Positions 38,701 through 50,369 of a stretch of 64,000 bases of DNA are shown in pieces. The DNA is from Centrapalus pauciflorus (taxonomy: Eukaryota; Streptophyta; Magnoliopsida; Asterales; Asteraceae): assembly GCA_020465985.1 (NCBI GenBank), contig JAANYP010004802.1:124001-188000 (forward strand), read 5' to 3'. Position 1 is the first letter of the stretch. The number at the start of each line of letters is the position of its first letter. The position numbers were made by a program, and so were the translations under genes. The notes beneath the pieces are model-generated. The model made no database searches, had not been told where the DNA came from, and was given only the letters and a program-made list of their open reading frames with translations.

Positions 38701-39724
38701 AGATGTTTTAGTATTTAATATAAGTAATTTAATATAAAAATAGTAGAAATGAATACTAAAAAATAATAATTTATTTAATGATTCAAAAAAAAATTTAATT
38801 TTTAAAATTTAAAAAGTTTAAACTCAAAACGTTAACCTTTTAGTTTTTAGTTGATTATAATAATTATTCACGTGTCTTTATAAATAATTTATTACTTATT
38901 TTTATGATATTTATATAAATTTAAATATACTAGTATTTTAAAATTTTAAAATTTGTTTATTATAAAATAGTTATTGAAATAATAATAAAAACAATATTGT
39001 AATATATAACTATAAACAATTAAGAGTAAAATGATTATTTTAAATGAATAAATGATGAAATCCTTGATAAAACTTTAATCCATAAGGATTGCCATATAAC
39101 TTTTAAAGTTAAAAGGTGCAATTCATAATTTTTAGTACTACGTTGACAAAATTTATGATATATTTTTAAGAGAGAGATAAACAATTATAGAGGTGTAATA
39201 CTTATTCTATAATTAAAAGTGATTCGTTAAAATAAATAAAATCTGTTCACTGCATTTGATTTTCTTTTACACATTTTCTTGACCCCACCATTCCTTTATA
39301 TTATCTACGATCGATCACACAATCTCTAAAATATGATTATCCTTTTCAACTTTATGTGTACTACGTTTTGTTATGGAGATACTTTTCATTTGATTTTGCG
39401 ATTATTTATTTATTTTTGTATTGGGCCGAGTTCTTATTTAACGGTTATTTAATATTTATTTATGGTAATCACAATTTTGCATATTTAGGGACGTTTCAAG
39501 ATTTTCGAAGTCTATTTATTAATATTACTCGTAGTTTTAAGTTATATACATTTCTCTAAATTCTAATAATCTTTTACCCAAGAACACACATGATAGTAAA
39601 AATATCTTATGCATGGTAAACAAATTTATAACTAGTTAAATCTTCAAAAGGTCGGATTCGACAGATAACCCTAATTACACGGAGTGTTGGACCTGTATGA
39701 TCCTACCTAAGAAATGATCAACTA
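35758..39724. other. long intergenic region, no gene supported
   Basis: AT-rich. I see no long reading frame with family similarity and no tRNA or rRNA. A TATATATAG box near 36337 followed by a C-rich stretch (36365-36440) is promoter-like, but no gene follows that I can recognise. A 22-codon frame with a good start context lies at 37744-37812. Confidence 0.5.
37744..37812 (+). CDS. tiny ORF, doubtful
   Basis: ACCATGG start context, 22 codons, sense reading MEKDTNSTKASQPQLL and then VNELLLR before a TAG. A pyrimidine-rich tract ending TTTTAG lies 20 bp upstream, so it could also be the start of a spliced exon. I recognise no family. Could be chance. Confidence 0.15.
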
Positions 39725-40570
<846 letters not shown>

Positions 40571-41170
40571 TAGTCTCAAATTCAAACCCATAAATTATTT
40601 CTACAATAGTCTCATTTTCGGAATCACGTGAGATTTACATTAGAAGAATATATATAGCAAGGTCAAGGCTTATTGGTTTTTACAACTAGTAAATATTAGA
40701 CCCGCATGACCTTTCCTAAGAACCATATCTAGGCATTATCAAATAACATGATGTCTGCTAAGAGTGGTAAGATTTAGAACCAACTACGTATTGAAAATCC
40801 AAAACCCCAAAAAGACTGTAAAAGTCGAACCAAAAAAATCAGAAAACCGAAATACTAAAAACCAAAAATAAAATCGTTATAAGTTGTTTGGGTTCGCATT
40901 ACCCCTAAATTTAGTAAAAAGAAAAATAGCCTAAGATTATTCGGGTTTTAACCTGAAAACTGAATGGCATGCAAAAAACCGAAAATCAATCATTCAAACT
41001 GAAAAAACGAAAACCAAACATTTTCACCATTTTAAAAGTTGAAAATTTCGTAATGGGTTCCCGTATCATGTTCATTCCTAAAACCAATTACTTGTGATTA
41101 ATTACACTAGAAGAATATATCACAGGGCCACAGGACCAAAATACATATCGATTATTACAACTAGTTAATT

Positions 41171-41311
41171 TTTTTTTGAAAGGCTAGTTAGTTGTTAGTA
41201 TTACACCCAAAGTTAGATTAGAATCACCAATGTCAGGGATTGAACCCATGACCTCTCCTAGAGGCAAGCCTCCCCACCTTTGGTGGTGGCCACCAGGGCA
41301 AGCCCTGATGG
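41171..41311 (-). mobile_element. tRNA-derived SINE with 19-bp target-site duplication
   Basis: 141 bp on the minus strand. The head near 41300-41225 contains a Pol III B-box-like GGGTTCAATCCC and a GC-rich A-box region (GGTGGCCACC ... GGGGAGGCTTGCC). The 3' tail ends in a run of A (T8 on the plus strand at 41169-41177). The exact 19-bp sequence TTATTACAACTAGTTAATT lies on both sides (41152-41170 and 41312-41330), the signature of LINE-assisted retrotransposition. Confidence 0.85.
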
Positions 41312-41397
41312 TTATTACAACTAGTTAATTAGTAAGTCATCCATGATTGATTGTTAAGAAAAAGATGAAAAAATAATAATAATTAAAGAGAAATATA

Positions 41398-41402
<5 letters not shown>

Positions 41403-41476
<74 letters not shown>
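41403..41476. repeat. (AT)n microsatellite
   Basis: About 74 bp of AT. Confidence 0.96.
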
Positions 41477-41482
<6 letters not shown>

Positions 41483-42099
41483 AAGAATATATAATGAGAT
41501 AGTACAGTGTAAAGTATAGATGTAAATGGTGGGTGGACAAAGATTTGACAAGAGCAATACGCAAGAGAGTTGTATCGAAGTTAACGAAGGGTTTGGTCCC
41601 ATACACACAGACAAAATTACACGCAGTAAACTGTAGCCTGTGAGCAATAACCTGCAAATTTACCAACACCACCTGCTGCATGCTATCTAATATCTATCGT
41701 CACACCACCCACCAATCAAACTTAAACATATACACATAATTAAAATATGATTTATTATCTAATATCATATCAACGTACTTTAATTTGTTAAAAAAAATTA
41801 TGATTATTTATTTTTCCTATATATGATAATTAGCTTTTTATATACAAAGAACCCTTTTAAATGTGAAAAACTTATTTAAAGATTCATTCATTTTTAATCA
41901 ATTAATTTGAACTATTATAGTTGTGAATAAACATCGTTTTTATATACACAAACTGATAGATGACTTAACTTATGCACAAATTAATTTATAAAACTAACTA
42001 AAATGATACACAAACATTAAACATAAACTTATGCACAAACTAGTATGCAATGTGGTGCATAAGCCGTTAGAAAAATGGATTATTTTGATGATTTTTTGG

Positions 42100-42320
42100 T
42101 TTTCTATTTAAGTAGGTTTCTCATGGCCGGAACCAACACACACATATGGCTTCCTCTTTTGTTGCATTATTGATCATTCCACTTCAAGATATGTTCAGTT
42201 TTTAATTTTTTATGTTTAATTCGGTGATGTTCATAGCGATTTTTAAGCTCTTGTTGTACAAAATCGTTTTGCAAAAGTATGCTATATTACCAACAGTGGT
42301 ATCAAAGCCATGTCTAGTCG
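42100..42320 (+). repeat. LTR-end-like sequence with tRNA-Met primer site
   Basis: ATATTACCAACA is followed by GTGGTATCAAAGCCATG (42291-42316), the arrangement LTR-end plus primer-binding site with one mismatch. It suggests an old LTR retrotransposon whose 5' LTR ends near 42291. No gag or pol similarity could be found in the 2.5 kb that follow, which repeat the words AAATCGAAAACCGAAA, so it may be a large non-coding derivative (LARD-type). Confidence 0.4.
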
Positions 42321-45033
42321 CTATTTAACTGCTTTTATGTGTTCCTAATTCTTTTTTATGATAAAACTAAGAAAGTTTTGACATGTAGCGCTTAAATGCG
42401 TTAATCGGAGCCAAAATCGAAAACCGTCAAAGGGTTTGGAACCCTTGATGGTTTTGGCCAAGCAAAGGGTTTTGAAGCTACGTGATTCGACCAAGTTTGA
42501 ATTGTTTTTTTTACTGATTTATCAGAAGAGCTGGAAAGCTTAGCAATGGATATGCTTAAATCAAAATCAAAGAACGAAAGTATCGTTTTTGTGAGATGAT
42601 GAATTCAATCATGTAAGAGTTTTTACAAAACCTTTTGGTTGATCAAAAACCATGATTCGATCGGTTAGATGGTTTGATTGATGGATTAATCCGTTTAATG
42701 ATTGTTTCGTTTTGATTTTACGGTAGTCGAAAAGTCAAAAACGAATGGGTTATCCAAAGGTATAACCTAAGGTCGATCGGGAAGGGGTTTGAAGCTGTGT
42801 TTTTTGGCTTTAATTTGGTTGATTATTATTAGAATCCACCTTGATTATCCATATGTTGTGTCTTTCGATTATTATTCATCTAAAACGTTACGTAACACAA
42901 GATTTAATCTTGGGGTTGGTATTAGGCCAAATAGTTATGGGATTAGAACCCATATGCTCATGCATTGGAATATATCTAATCAATCCCACATTGGATTAAG
43001 ATTATGTTTGTTATATGGAATTAAGAGGAGAGAAATGGAAATAAGAGGAATTATCATTTCCATTTCTCTCATCTTAATTCTTTATACCAAACTTAATTAA
43101 CATAAGTGTTCATTTTGCCTTTAGATTTTTTGTTTGTTTAAATCGTAAATCGAGACGGAAATCGAAATCAGACGGTTATGTTTGTTTGGTATATGTTTTG
43201 AATGATCAAATTGTATAGTTTCAAAAACCACATGTTCCTGCCTAAAATTGATTTAGTAACTACCGTTAATCGCGCGTTCAAGTGTTAGTATTTCAATTAA
43301 TACACATTTAAAATTAAATCGGAAACCAAAATCGAAATTTAACGCGGGTCTAGATTTTTTGGCTGATTTTGGGGTGTTATAAACTACAAGTTTCTGCCTT
43401 AAATCCTTAATAAACCTCACCTTAATGACCTATGTGTTTTATATTTCGATTGTTACTCGTTTAAATTAATTAATTCGAAAACTGAAATTGAAAACCGAAA
43501 GTGTGTGGTTTTTAGATTTGTTGAAATCAGCCATTATAAAGGTTTTTTTTGGAACTCATAACTTGCAATCGAAGTAAGTTGATGATCATGCATGATAATG
43601 TGATAAATTCAAATGGCTTGAATTTTTAGGTTTTCAGTTTAATTGGATTAAACTTTTAAAGTCGAGTTGAACACCCAAAACGGGTTTTGGAACCCATTCA
43701 AGTCTCAGCTTTTCAAAATGATTTTTAGGAACAACATGTTTTATTGAAAGAGTTGATCATATAAATTTAAACATGCTTAAAAAAAATTTAAAATTTAATC
43801 GGGTGTTTTATTTAATCGAAATTCGAAGCAATAATTATGTTGAAATGTTTTGATGATTCGAAAGGGTACTTTCGGCCATGGCTATGAGTTTGGAATTCAT
43901 AATGCTATTGCCCCTAACGGTATAGAACCATAAGGGTTTCGGCCTCGAGTTAAATTAAATGTCAGATTCTCATCGTTTCGATTTTTGATTATTTTTTGTT
44001 AAAATCGATAAATAGATTAAAAGAAATTTAATTGTGAAAAGTGATCAATGGCTCTAATAAGAGTTTTTGTAGTCCCTACGATTCGGCCTTGATGGGACCT
44101 CATAAACCTAAGGTTGCCGGTTAAAAGGATAAGTAAATATCGTCGTTATTCCTATTAATTATTCGTTTAAAGTTAAAACTGGAGTTTCAACATAAATTAA
44201 AATTTACTTTGTAAAAATGTTGCTCTAAATTTTTAGTTATTCTTTTGAGTTTAGAACTCTAAAATTAAAATGTCTAGACCTGATAGATTGACCCTTTATT
44301 TTCTGATTAATCAGTTTATACGAAAATTAACGATATAATCTCGTTAAAATGGTCTAATCAATAAAATTCTGAGGGTGTTAAATTTTAATTAAACCCAAGT
44401 TTATTTATTTAAAAGGTTTAAATGATTAGAGTGTTGTAATTGAATTTATGAAAATGTTTCAAAATCATATTAATTATTATGAAATATTAAAAAAAAAATT
44501 GATTAAACTATTTCAAAGTTTCCAAATTTTATAAAATTTAAAGGTACGTAAATATATGAAAATAAGTGTTTGGGAATTTATAATTATTAAAGGATTTAAT
44601 TTATTTCAAATGAAATAATTTTATTGAGATTGTCTATGGGCCTAACTAATCGAAAATTGTTTGATTAAAGTTGAGATATGTTTTCATAAATGTCGAATAT
44701 TGATTAAAAATGTTTCAAGTCCATAATCTTTTATTGTAATTATAATTAAATAATTTCGTCTAGAACTTTGGAGGAACACTTATTTACTTTCGTTATATAG
44801 TTAATAATATTGTAATCATGTGATGATTGTTAAATAACCGCGCGTTATTATGTTTTGTGTCAATCTTTAAACTGTGTGGGTTTGAAGATGCACGATTAAA
44901 ACCAAATTTTAAACAACAAAATTATTTATTGGACATAATAACACTTGAAAATCAAAGTTTTTGGGGGATTATAAAAAAGGAGTAAACCTTTGATTATTTC
45001 ATCAAGTTTCTTTTGTGACATTTCTTTAGAAGC
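42321..45033. other. non-coding, possible internal part of a LARD-type element
   Basis: No protein domain. Words such as AATCGAAAACCGAAAG and ATCGAAATTCGAA recur. A foldback MITE is embedded at 43000-43097. Confidence 0.35.
43000..43097. mobile_element. Tourist-like foldback MITE, copy 1
   Basis: 98 bp, nearly a full hairpin: GGAGAGAAATGGAAATAAGA on one arm and ATTTCCATTTCTCTC on the other. The outer arms are TATGTTTGTTATATGGAATT and AATTCTTTATACCAAACTTA. TAA is present on both sides (42997-42999 and 43098-43100), the TWA duplication of PIF/Harbinger elements. Related to the hairpin at 63022-63147. Confidence 0.7.
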
Positions 45034-45036
45034 TTA

Positions 45037-45260
45037 GGTGGCGTTTGGTTTGTAGGATTTAACAACTCATTTTAGGATTTGGATTTAAAAATCCTTCTAT
45101 GTCATGTTTGGATAAAAACTAAAATGAAAGGATTTAGCTTCATTTAGGATTTCACATTCCACACTTCTTCTCATTTCACAATGCACTCACCCCCTAATAA
45201 TTTTAAAATCCTATCATTTTAGAATCCATCATTTTAAAATCATGCAATCCAAACGGCACC
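45037..45260. mobile_element. Tourist-like MITE, 224 bp
   Basis: Terminal repeats GGTGGCGTTTGGTTTG and, from the other end, GGTGCCGTTTGGATTG. TTA flanks both sides (45034-45036 and 45261-45263). Internal sequence is AT-rich with AGGATTT words in inverted orientation. Fits PIF/Harbinger MITEs. Confidence 0.85.
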
Positions 45261-45672
45261 TTAGACTTTTGAAATGTCATAACGAAATGTAAAGGAGTTT
45301 AATTTTTGAAATGTCATATATAACGAAAAAATTAGACATTTTGTAAAGTTACTAATAACTAGATTTTAACTAATCATTTTACCAAAATGATGGTGTCTAA
45401 TATAAGTCACGTTGATACTGTGGTTATTAGATTTTTTGGAAGATTTATAAACCGAAATATCCCCCCTCCTCCCCGACTAACATGACTGTCCACTGTTTTT
45501 TGGTGAGGCTAGTCATTCTTTAAAACCCGGTCGGCGCAACGATTCACGCCAAATTTGGGCGTTCCATCACATAGAATGTTATTTAATGGTGCTTCCCGAT
45601 ATAGGACCTAGGCGGGTGTAGATGAGATTTAAACATTTCTAATTTTAGAAATTAAAATCTCAAAGGAACTAA

Positions 45673-45800
45673 GGTGGCGTTTGGATTGCAGGATTTTGAA
45701 TATCAGGATTTAGATATGATAAAATTTGAATTATGTTACAAGTTTACTTTGCAGGATTCAAATTCAATTATTTTTTAAATTCTGTTTATTTTCAAATGCG
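45673..45800. mobile_element. truncated relative of the Tourist-like MITE
   Basis: Starts GGTGGCGTTTGGATTGCAGG after a TAA, almost identical to the terminal repeat at 45037. No matching right end is seen before the GGTAGG tract. Confidence 0.6.
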
Positions 45801-45824
45801 TCAAATGATATGGGTAAAACAAGT

Positions 45825-46345
45825 AGGTGTACGAGAGATAACGTAAGATAGGTTAAAAGGTGTGTGGGTTAAGATAAAAGTAGGGATAGGGGTGATAGGT
45901 AAGGTAAAACTGGGCAGGTATGGTAGGTAGGGGTAGGTATGCTAGAGTAGGTACAATAGGTTAGTACATGTAAGTTAGTAAGTTGGTTGGGGTTGTAAGG
46001 TATATCATTATTGGGTATATGTAACTAGATAGGTATGGTAGGAATGGGTGGGTGTAGGCAGGTAGGTCAGGGTGAAGTGAGTAGTGTTATGCAAGGTATA
46101 CTACTTTTGTGTATATGTAGTTGCGGTGGGTGGGTGGGGGTAGTAGGATAAGTGGGTATATGTAGCAAGGTTGGATAAGCGTAAGATACAATGTGTGGTT
46201 GGGGTGTGATGGGTAGGGTAGAATATGTTAATTAACCGGCTAAGTATAGGTATGCGTAAGGTGGGTGGATATGGTAGCGTATGGTACAATGGATGTGTGT
46301 AGATAGGTAGGGTGTGATAATTATCATTGTTAGATATATGTATGG
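45825..46345 (+). repeat. G-rich GGTAGG-like low-complexity tract
   Basis: About 500 bp dominated by GGTAGGTA, GGGTAGG, GGTGGGTGG and TATGGTAGG words, with almost no C on this strand. Not a regular tandem array. The tract GTGGGTGGGTGGGGGTAG at 46126-46143 could form a G-quadruplex. No coding potential. Confidence 0.75.
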
Positions 46346-47904
46346 AGTAGGGTGGTTACAAATATATTTATGGTAATACCCAGAATTCATTATTCTTTAG
46401 AGTGTTTTGCAAAAACATAGTCATAATAAAATTTATTTCTCAAATCCTTGTACTTTGTAATTTATTTTCTAAATAATGATATTTTCTAAAAAAAACCTTA
46501 TTTTTATCTCTCCATCATTATTTTCTTTTTTCAACTTTCATATTTTAAAAGAGTAAATTACAAAAATGATCCCTATAGTTCTTTATATAAAATTTTGGTT
46601 TTCATTCTAAATTAATTTATAGATGAATAATTGTAAGATAGAACTTTATCTTATCACTAGTCCCTAAAATAATTTCATTCCATCAACTTTTAAAAAATGA
46701 ATAGGTTATTATGTAATGAAATGCAGTTTTATTTTCTAGAAAAAAAAAAGTTTTCATTTAATCATAGAATTTGTTTATGTTCGTTATACATGTAATATGT
46801 TTAATATCAATTAGTACAACAGATGTCGATTGTATAAAAGTGTAATTTATAATGTTAATTGATAGTTAATTTATATAATTAAGTATACTTTTACAAAAAC
46901 AAGAGACATGACACAACCCACTAGTATCCAACAGTAGACTTTTTTTTTTTAATTTTATATCAATGTGATAATTCAATAGCGTCATCGTTAAAATATTTTG
47001 ATGTATACATTTTTCAAATGGTTAGTACTGAGGAATGTACAAGATATTCTAGTTAAAAACTATTGAGTAAACATTTTTATAAAGTTAAGTAACAAAAAAC
47101 ATTTGAAGGACTAAAAGTAAGACAACCCTATATTTACAAAACTATTCATGTAGTTGAATATTCTTTTGGGATGAATATCAAGTTTTTATATACATTATGA
47201 AGACTATTGTGTACTTAACTCTTTAATATAAAAGATTAAAAGTTGAAAACTAAAAATAAAAATGGAGAGAGAAAGAGAGGTTTTTTTTTATTAGAAAAAT
47301 ACAATTATTTAGTAAATAATTTATAAGGTACAATAGTTTGGGAAATAAAATATAGAATTGCAATAACTTGGTAAATAACTCTTATTCTTTATGTGTATCC
47401 ATTAAGTTCATTTGAGACACACTTGCACTATGTCTTACACATACTATTTCTAGCATGTTTATCCTAGTTCTTCTTATAATCAAACCCTTGAATATTTTTA
47501 TCTTTATTTACAAGTACATAACTATGGTCTCAAATATCACTTTAACGTTCGCTCTTTAATCTAGGGGTAACCACTAAAATAGCCAATTTGGGAGGGAGGG
47601 AGTGAGAGAGTGTGTGTGTGTCTACTCTACACTCATTATTCCCAAATTGTCAAGATAGCCATTAGCCACTCATTTCGCGTACCTCCTCCTTTATTATTGT
47701 CCTCTAGTCTGCTTACGCCACTTAGCGGCCTTTAGCGTCCAATGCCATTTCAACGACTAATAACTTCAAGTCTTCAATGAGATGTCATGATGTCATTGGT
47801 TATGTTGGGGCCTACTGTATGCGATATCTTGCATCGCGAAACGTAAACATGTGTTCCAATATGATTGGTTCTCATCAATTATCAAATTGTAGCTTATTTA
47901 GTGA
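46346..47904. other. intergenic, no gene seen
   Basis: AT-rich. A purine run GGGAGGGAGGGAG followed by (TG)n lies at 47590-47620. No gene or element boundary found before the CACTA element. Confidence 0.5.
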
Positions 47905-47924
47905 CACTACAAGAAATTGACTTT

Positions 47925-48003
47925 TTTGCGACGACAAACAGCTTTTGCGACGACATGTAATTTTTTGCGACGACATTCTCTTTCTGCGACGACATGTCGT
48001 CAC
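47925..48003. promoter_or_regulatory. left subterminal repeat zone of the CACTA element
   Basis: TTTGCGACGACA occurs at about 20-bp spacing (47927, 47946, 47968, 47986), then the inverted GTCGTCACG. In En/Spm such clusters bind the TNPA-type protein and overlap the promoter. Confidence 0.75.
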
Positions 48004-48004
48004 G

Positions 48005-48460
48005 AAATGAGCGAAAAAAACCCGCGTGTTTTTCCCTCTCAGACTCATTTACTTTTATCCCCACCAAAATATATTCACTTCATTTCTACCCTACTACCCC
48101 TTCGTCGCATATACCGCCGCCTCCCCTGCTCTCCGTCTCCGGCTCCGGCTCGAAATCTGCCGCCCCCCCCCCCTCCGGCGCTCTTGTCTCCGTCTCGATC
48201 TCTTTTTCTCGGCCGCCGATCGTTCTTGCCTCCCGGCCCCCTTTGTCGCCGGCTCTATTTCTCTTTCTCTGGCGGCCAGCACAAGGTACGTGTTCTATCT
48301 CTCTTTCTCAGCTCTCGATCTGTCCATTTATCTTGTTTTTCAATCTCTCTCGACATCTCTCTGAAATCTCAATCTCTCTCGCTCTCTATCTGTCCATTTC
48401 TCTACAGAATGCGGCCACCGGTCAATATCCTCCGACGATTTCTCCGGCTATAAACAGGTA
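48005..48460 (+). other. GC-rich 5' leader of the CACTA element
   Basis: C-rich and CpG-rich, unlike its surroundings. Candidate splice sites are CACAAG|GTACGT (48285), CTCTACAG|AATG (48408) and AACAG|GTAAAT (48458), so this may be untranslated first exons. The overlapping proline- and serine-rich open frames do not look like real proteins. Confidence 0.4.
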
Positions 48461-48744
48461 AATTTCTTTCTTTTTCTTTTTTGGTGATATTTAGTTGATA
48501 TACGTTTAGTGTATATATATTTATTGGATCTTTAGTTAATAATATTGATTATAAATTAAGATTTGTTGTATTGTTGTTTATATGTTTTATTATGTGTTTT
48601 ATTTGAGTTTAAATTTTTTTAGTTTATTAATACAATTGTTTATATGTAAAATTTTTTATTTTTTTTAATTAGAATGTATGAGAATAAAATTTATAAATTT
48701 ATAAATTTGTATATGTGTACGTGTATGAAAGATATATGATTGTA

Positions 48745-48789
<45 letters not shown>

Positions 48790-48898
48790 TAATTGTTTAA
48801 TTTATTGTAAGTTGATAATTATTTATTTATTAAAATGTATGTTTTGTAATCATTTATTTATAAATTGTATAGTTAATTAAATGTGTTTTTTATAATCA

Positions 48899-49325
48899 CT
48901 ACAAGAAATTAGGATTTGTTTATACTATTGTTTTTAGGTAAAATTATGTAATTTTATGTTGAGTCTAAAAATATAGTTTATTAATACAATTGAGTTAAAT
49001 AATATAGTGATTTTATGTGTGTGAGAATCATATAGTGATTTTAGATGTATCAATTGTTATGTTGGTTGTAAGTTGGTATTAGTTATATATTAAAGTGTAT
49101 GTTTTGTAATATTTTATTTATTAATTGTATAGTTAAGTGTCATTTTTACAAAATCAGTATAAGAAATTAGGATCTATGAAATTAAAATTTGTTTATATGT
49201 ATGATTACGTGTGTGTATGTCTGAAAGATGTAGTGATATCAATTGTTTTGTTGGTTGTAAGTTGGACTTTAATTTGGATCACAAGAAATTAGGATCTATG
49301 AAATCATTATAAGAAATTAGGATGT
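48899..49325 (+). repeat. internal TIR-like repeats in the CACTA element
   Basis: Four copies of an ATCACTACAAGAAATTAGGA-like word at about 48897, 49154, 49276 and 49303, the later ones drifting to CAGTATAAGAAATT and CATTATAAGAAATT. Each resembles the element's own terminus CACTACAAGAAATT. Confidence 0.7.
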
Positions 49326-49768
49326 ATGAAACAAGGATTTGTTTATATTTATACAATGATTTTAATTTGAGTTTAAATATTATAGTTTCTTAATTGTGTG
49401 TGTGTCTATACACACACACACACACGAAAGAAGTATGACAGTGTAGTGTATATATATTTGTATGAAAGATGTATGATTGGTTTTATAACATTAGTTTTTT
49501 TTATATATTTGCAATTAACTTTATTTATCATATAGCTCATATTTACGTGTTTTGTTTATAAATTTACTTATTCTTCCTTAAATCAATTTACAATAATCAT
49601 TATAAGCTTAGAATATATATACCCGTCCGAAGTTGATTTAGAAATTAATTTCGGACTGTCCCCAATTTGGGACTGCTTTTTGAATACATTACTTCATTTA
49701 GGATGTGAATGTGTATTACATTGATTGGTTGTTTAAGAAAGATTCGGTTGTCATTTTCTATTTGCTTC

Positions 49769-49777
49769 TCGGGTATA

Positions 49778-49809
<32 letters not shown>

Positions 49810-49820
49810 TCTCGGGTATA

Positions 49821-49864
<44 letters not shown>
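49769..49864. repeat. duplicated AT microsatellite segment
   Basis: CTCGGGTATATATTTCTATA plus AT run occurs twice in tandem (49769-49810 and 49811-49864). Confidence 0.9.
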
Positions 49865-49865
<1 letters not shown>

Positions 49866-50025
49866 TTGGGAGCTAAGGGGAAATGCTGCCGAATTTTTGT
49901 TAAACGACCATTCGTGTAATATGCATTCATATATGAGGTAAGATATTCAAAAAGTGGGTTTAGAAGCCTACCTTTAGACATATCGAACACAATATACATG
50001 GTTTAACTTTTCTAATAAAGCATTT

Positions 50026-50369
50026 ATGACGATTGATAAGAGTTGGTGTGCATCGAATAGACGTAACTCTAAAGAGTTTTTGGATGGTTTAGCAAGTTTT
50101 ATGGATATTGCTAAGAATTACGTCAACGAAGAAGGGAAAGTGAGATGTCCGTGTAGAAAGTGTTTGAACATGTATTTTCTCCCCCCCCCCCCCCCCCCCC
50201 GGTTATTGTAGAGGGTCACATACATGTGAGAGGGTTTCAGCGATCATACACTCAATGGTTTTTTCCTGGTGAACCGCCTGCTCCTCGAGTTGTGAATCAG
50301 ATAGCTCCAGCAACAGATGAGATGATTGATGTCATGAACGACCTTATTGAGGAGCAAAACACTAGTGAC
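50026..50369 (+). pseudogene. CACTA transposase N-terminal (Transpos_assoc-like) exon
   Basis: MTIDKSWCASNRRNSKEFLD then VRCPCRKCLNM, the cysteine signature of the transposase-associated domain at the start of TNPD/TNP2 proteins. A run of 20 C at 50181-50200 follows; it shifts the frame, and the frame one base over continues with HIHVRGFQRSYTQWFFPGEP, the next part of the same domain. The frame runs to 50369, where a solo LTR is inserted. Confidence 0.85.
50181..50200 (+). repeat. C20 homopolymer in the transposase exon
   Basis: Twenty consecutive C. Twenty-one would keep the flanking domain halves in one frame, so this copy is out of frame by one. Confidence 0.9.

Noticed and set aside
47917..48461. 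Proline/serine-rich open frames in the CACTA leader
   Set aside because: Three overlapping frames from a C-rich leader with CT runs; none resembles a known protein, and candidate splice sites suggest untranslated exons.
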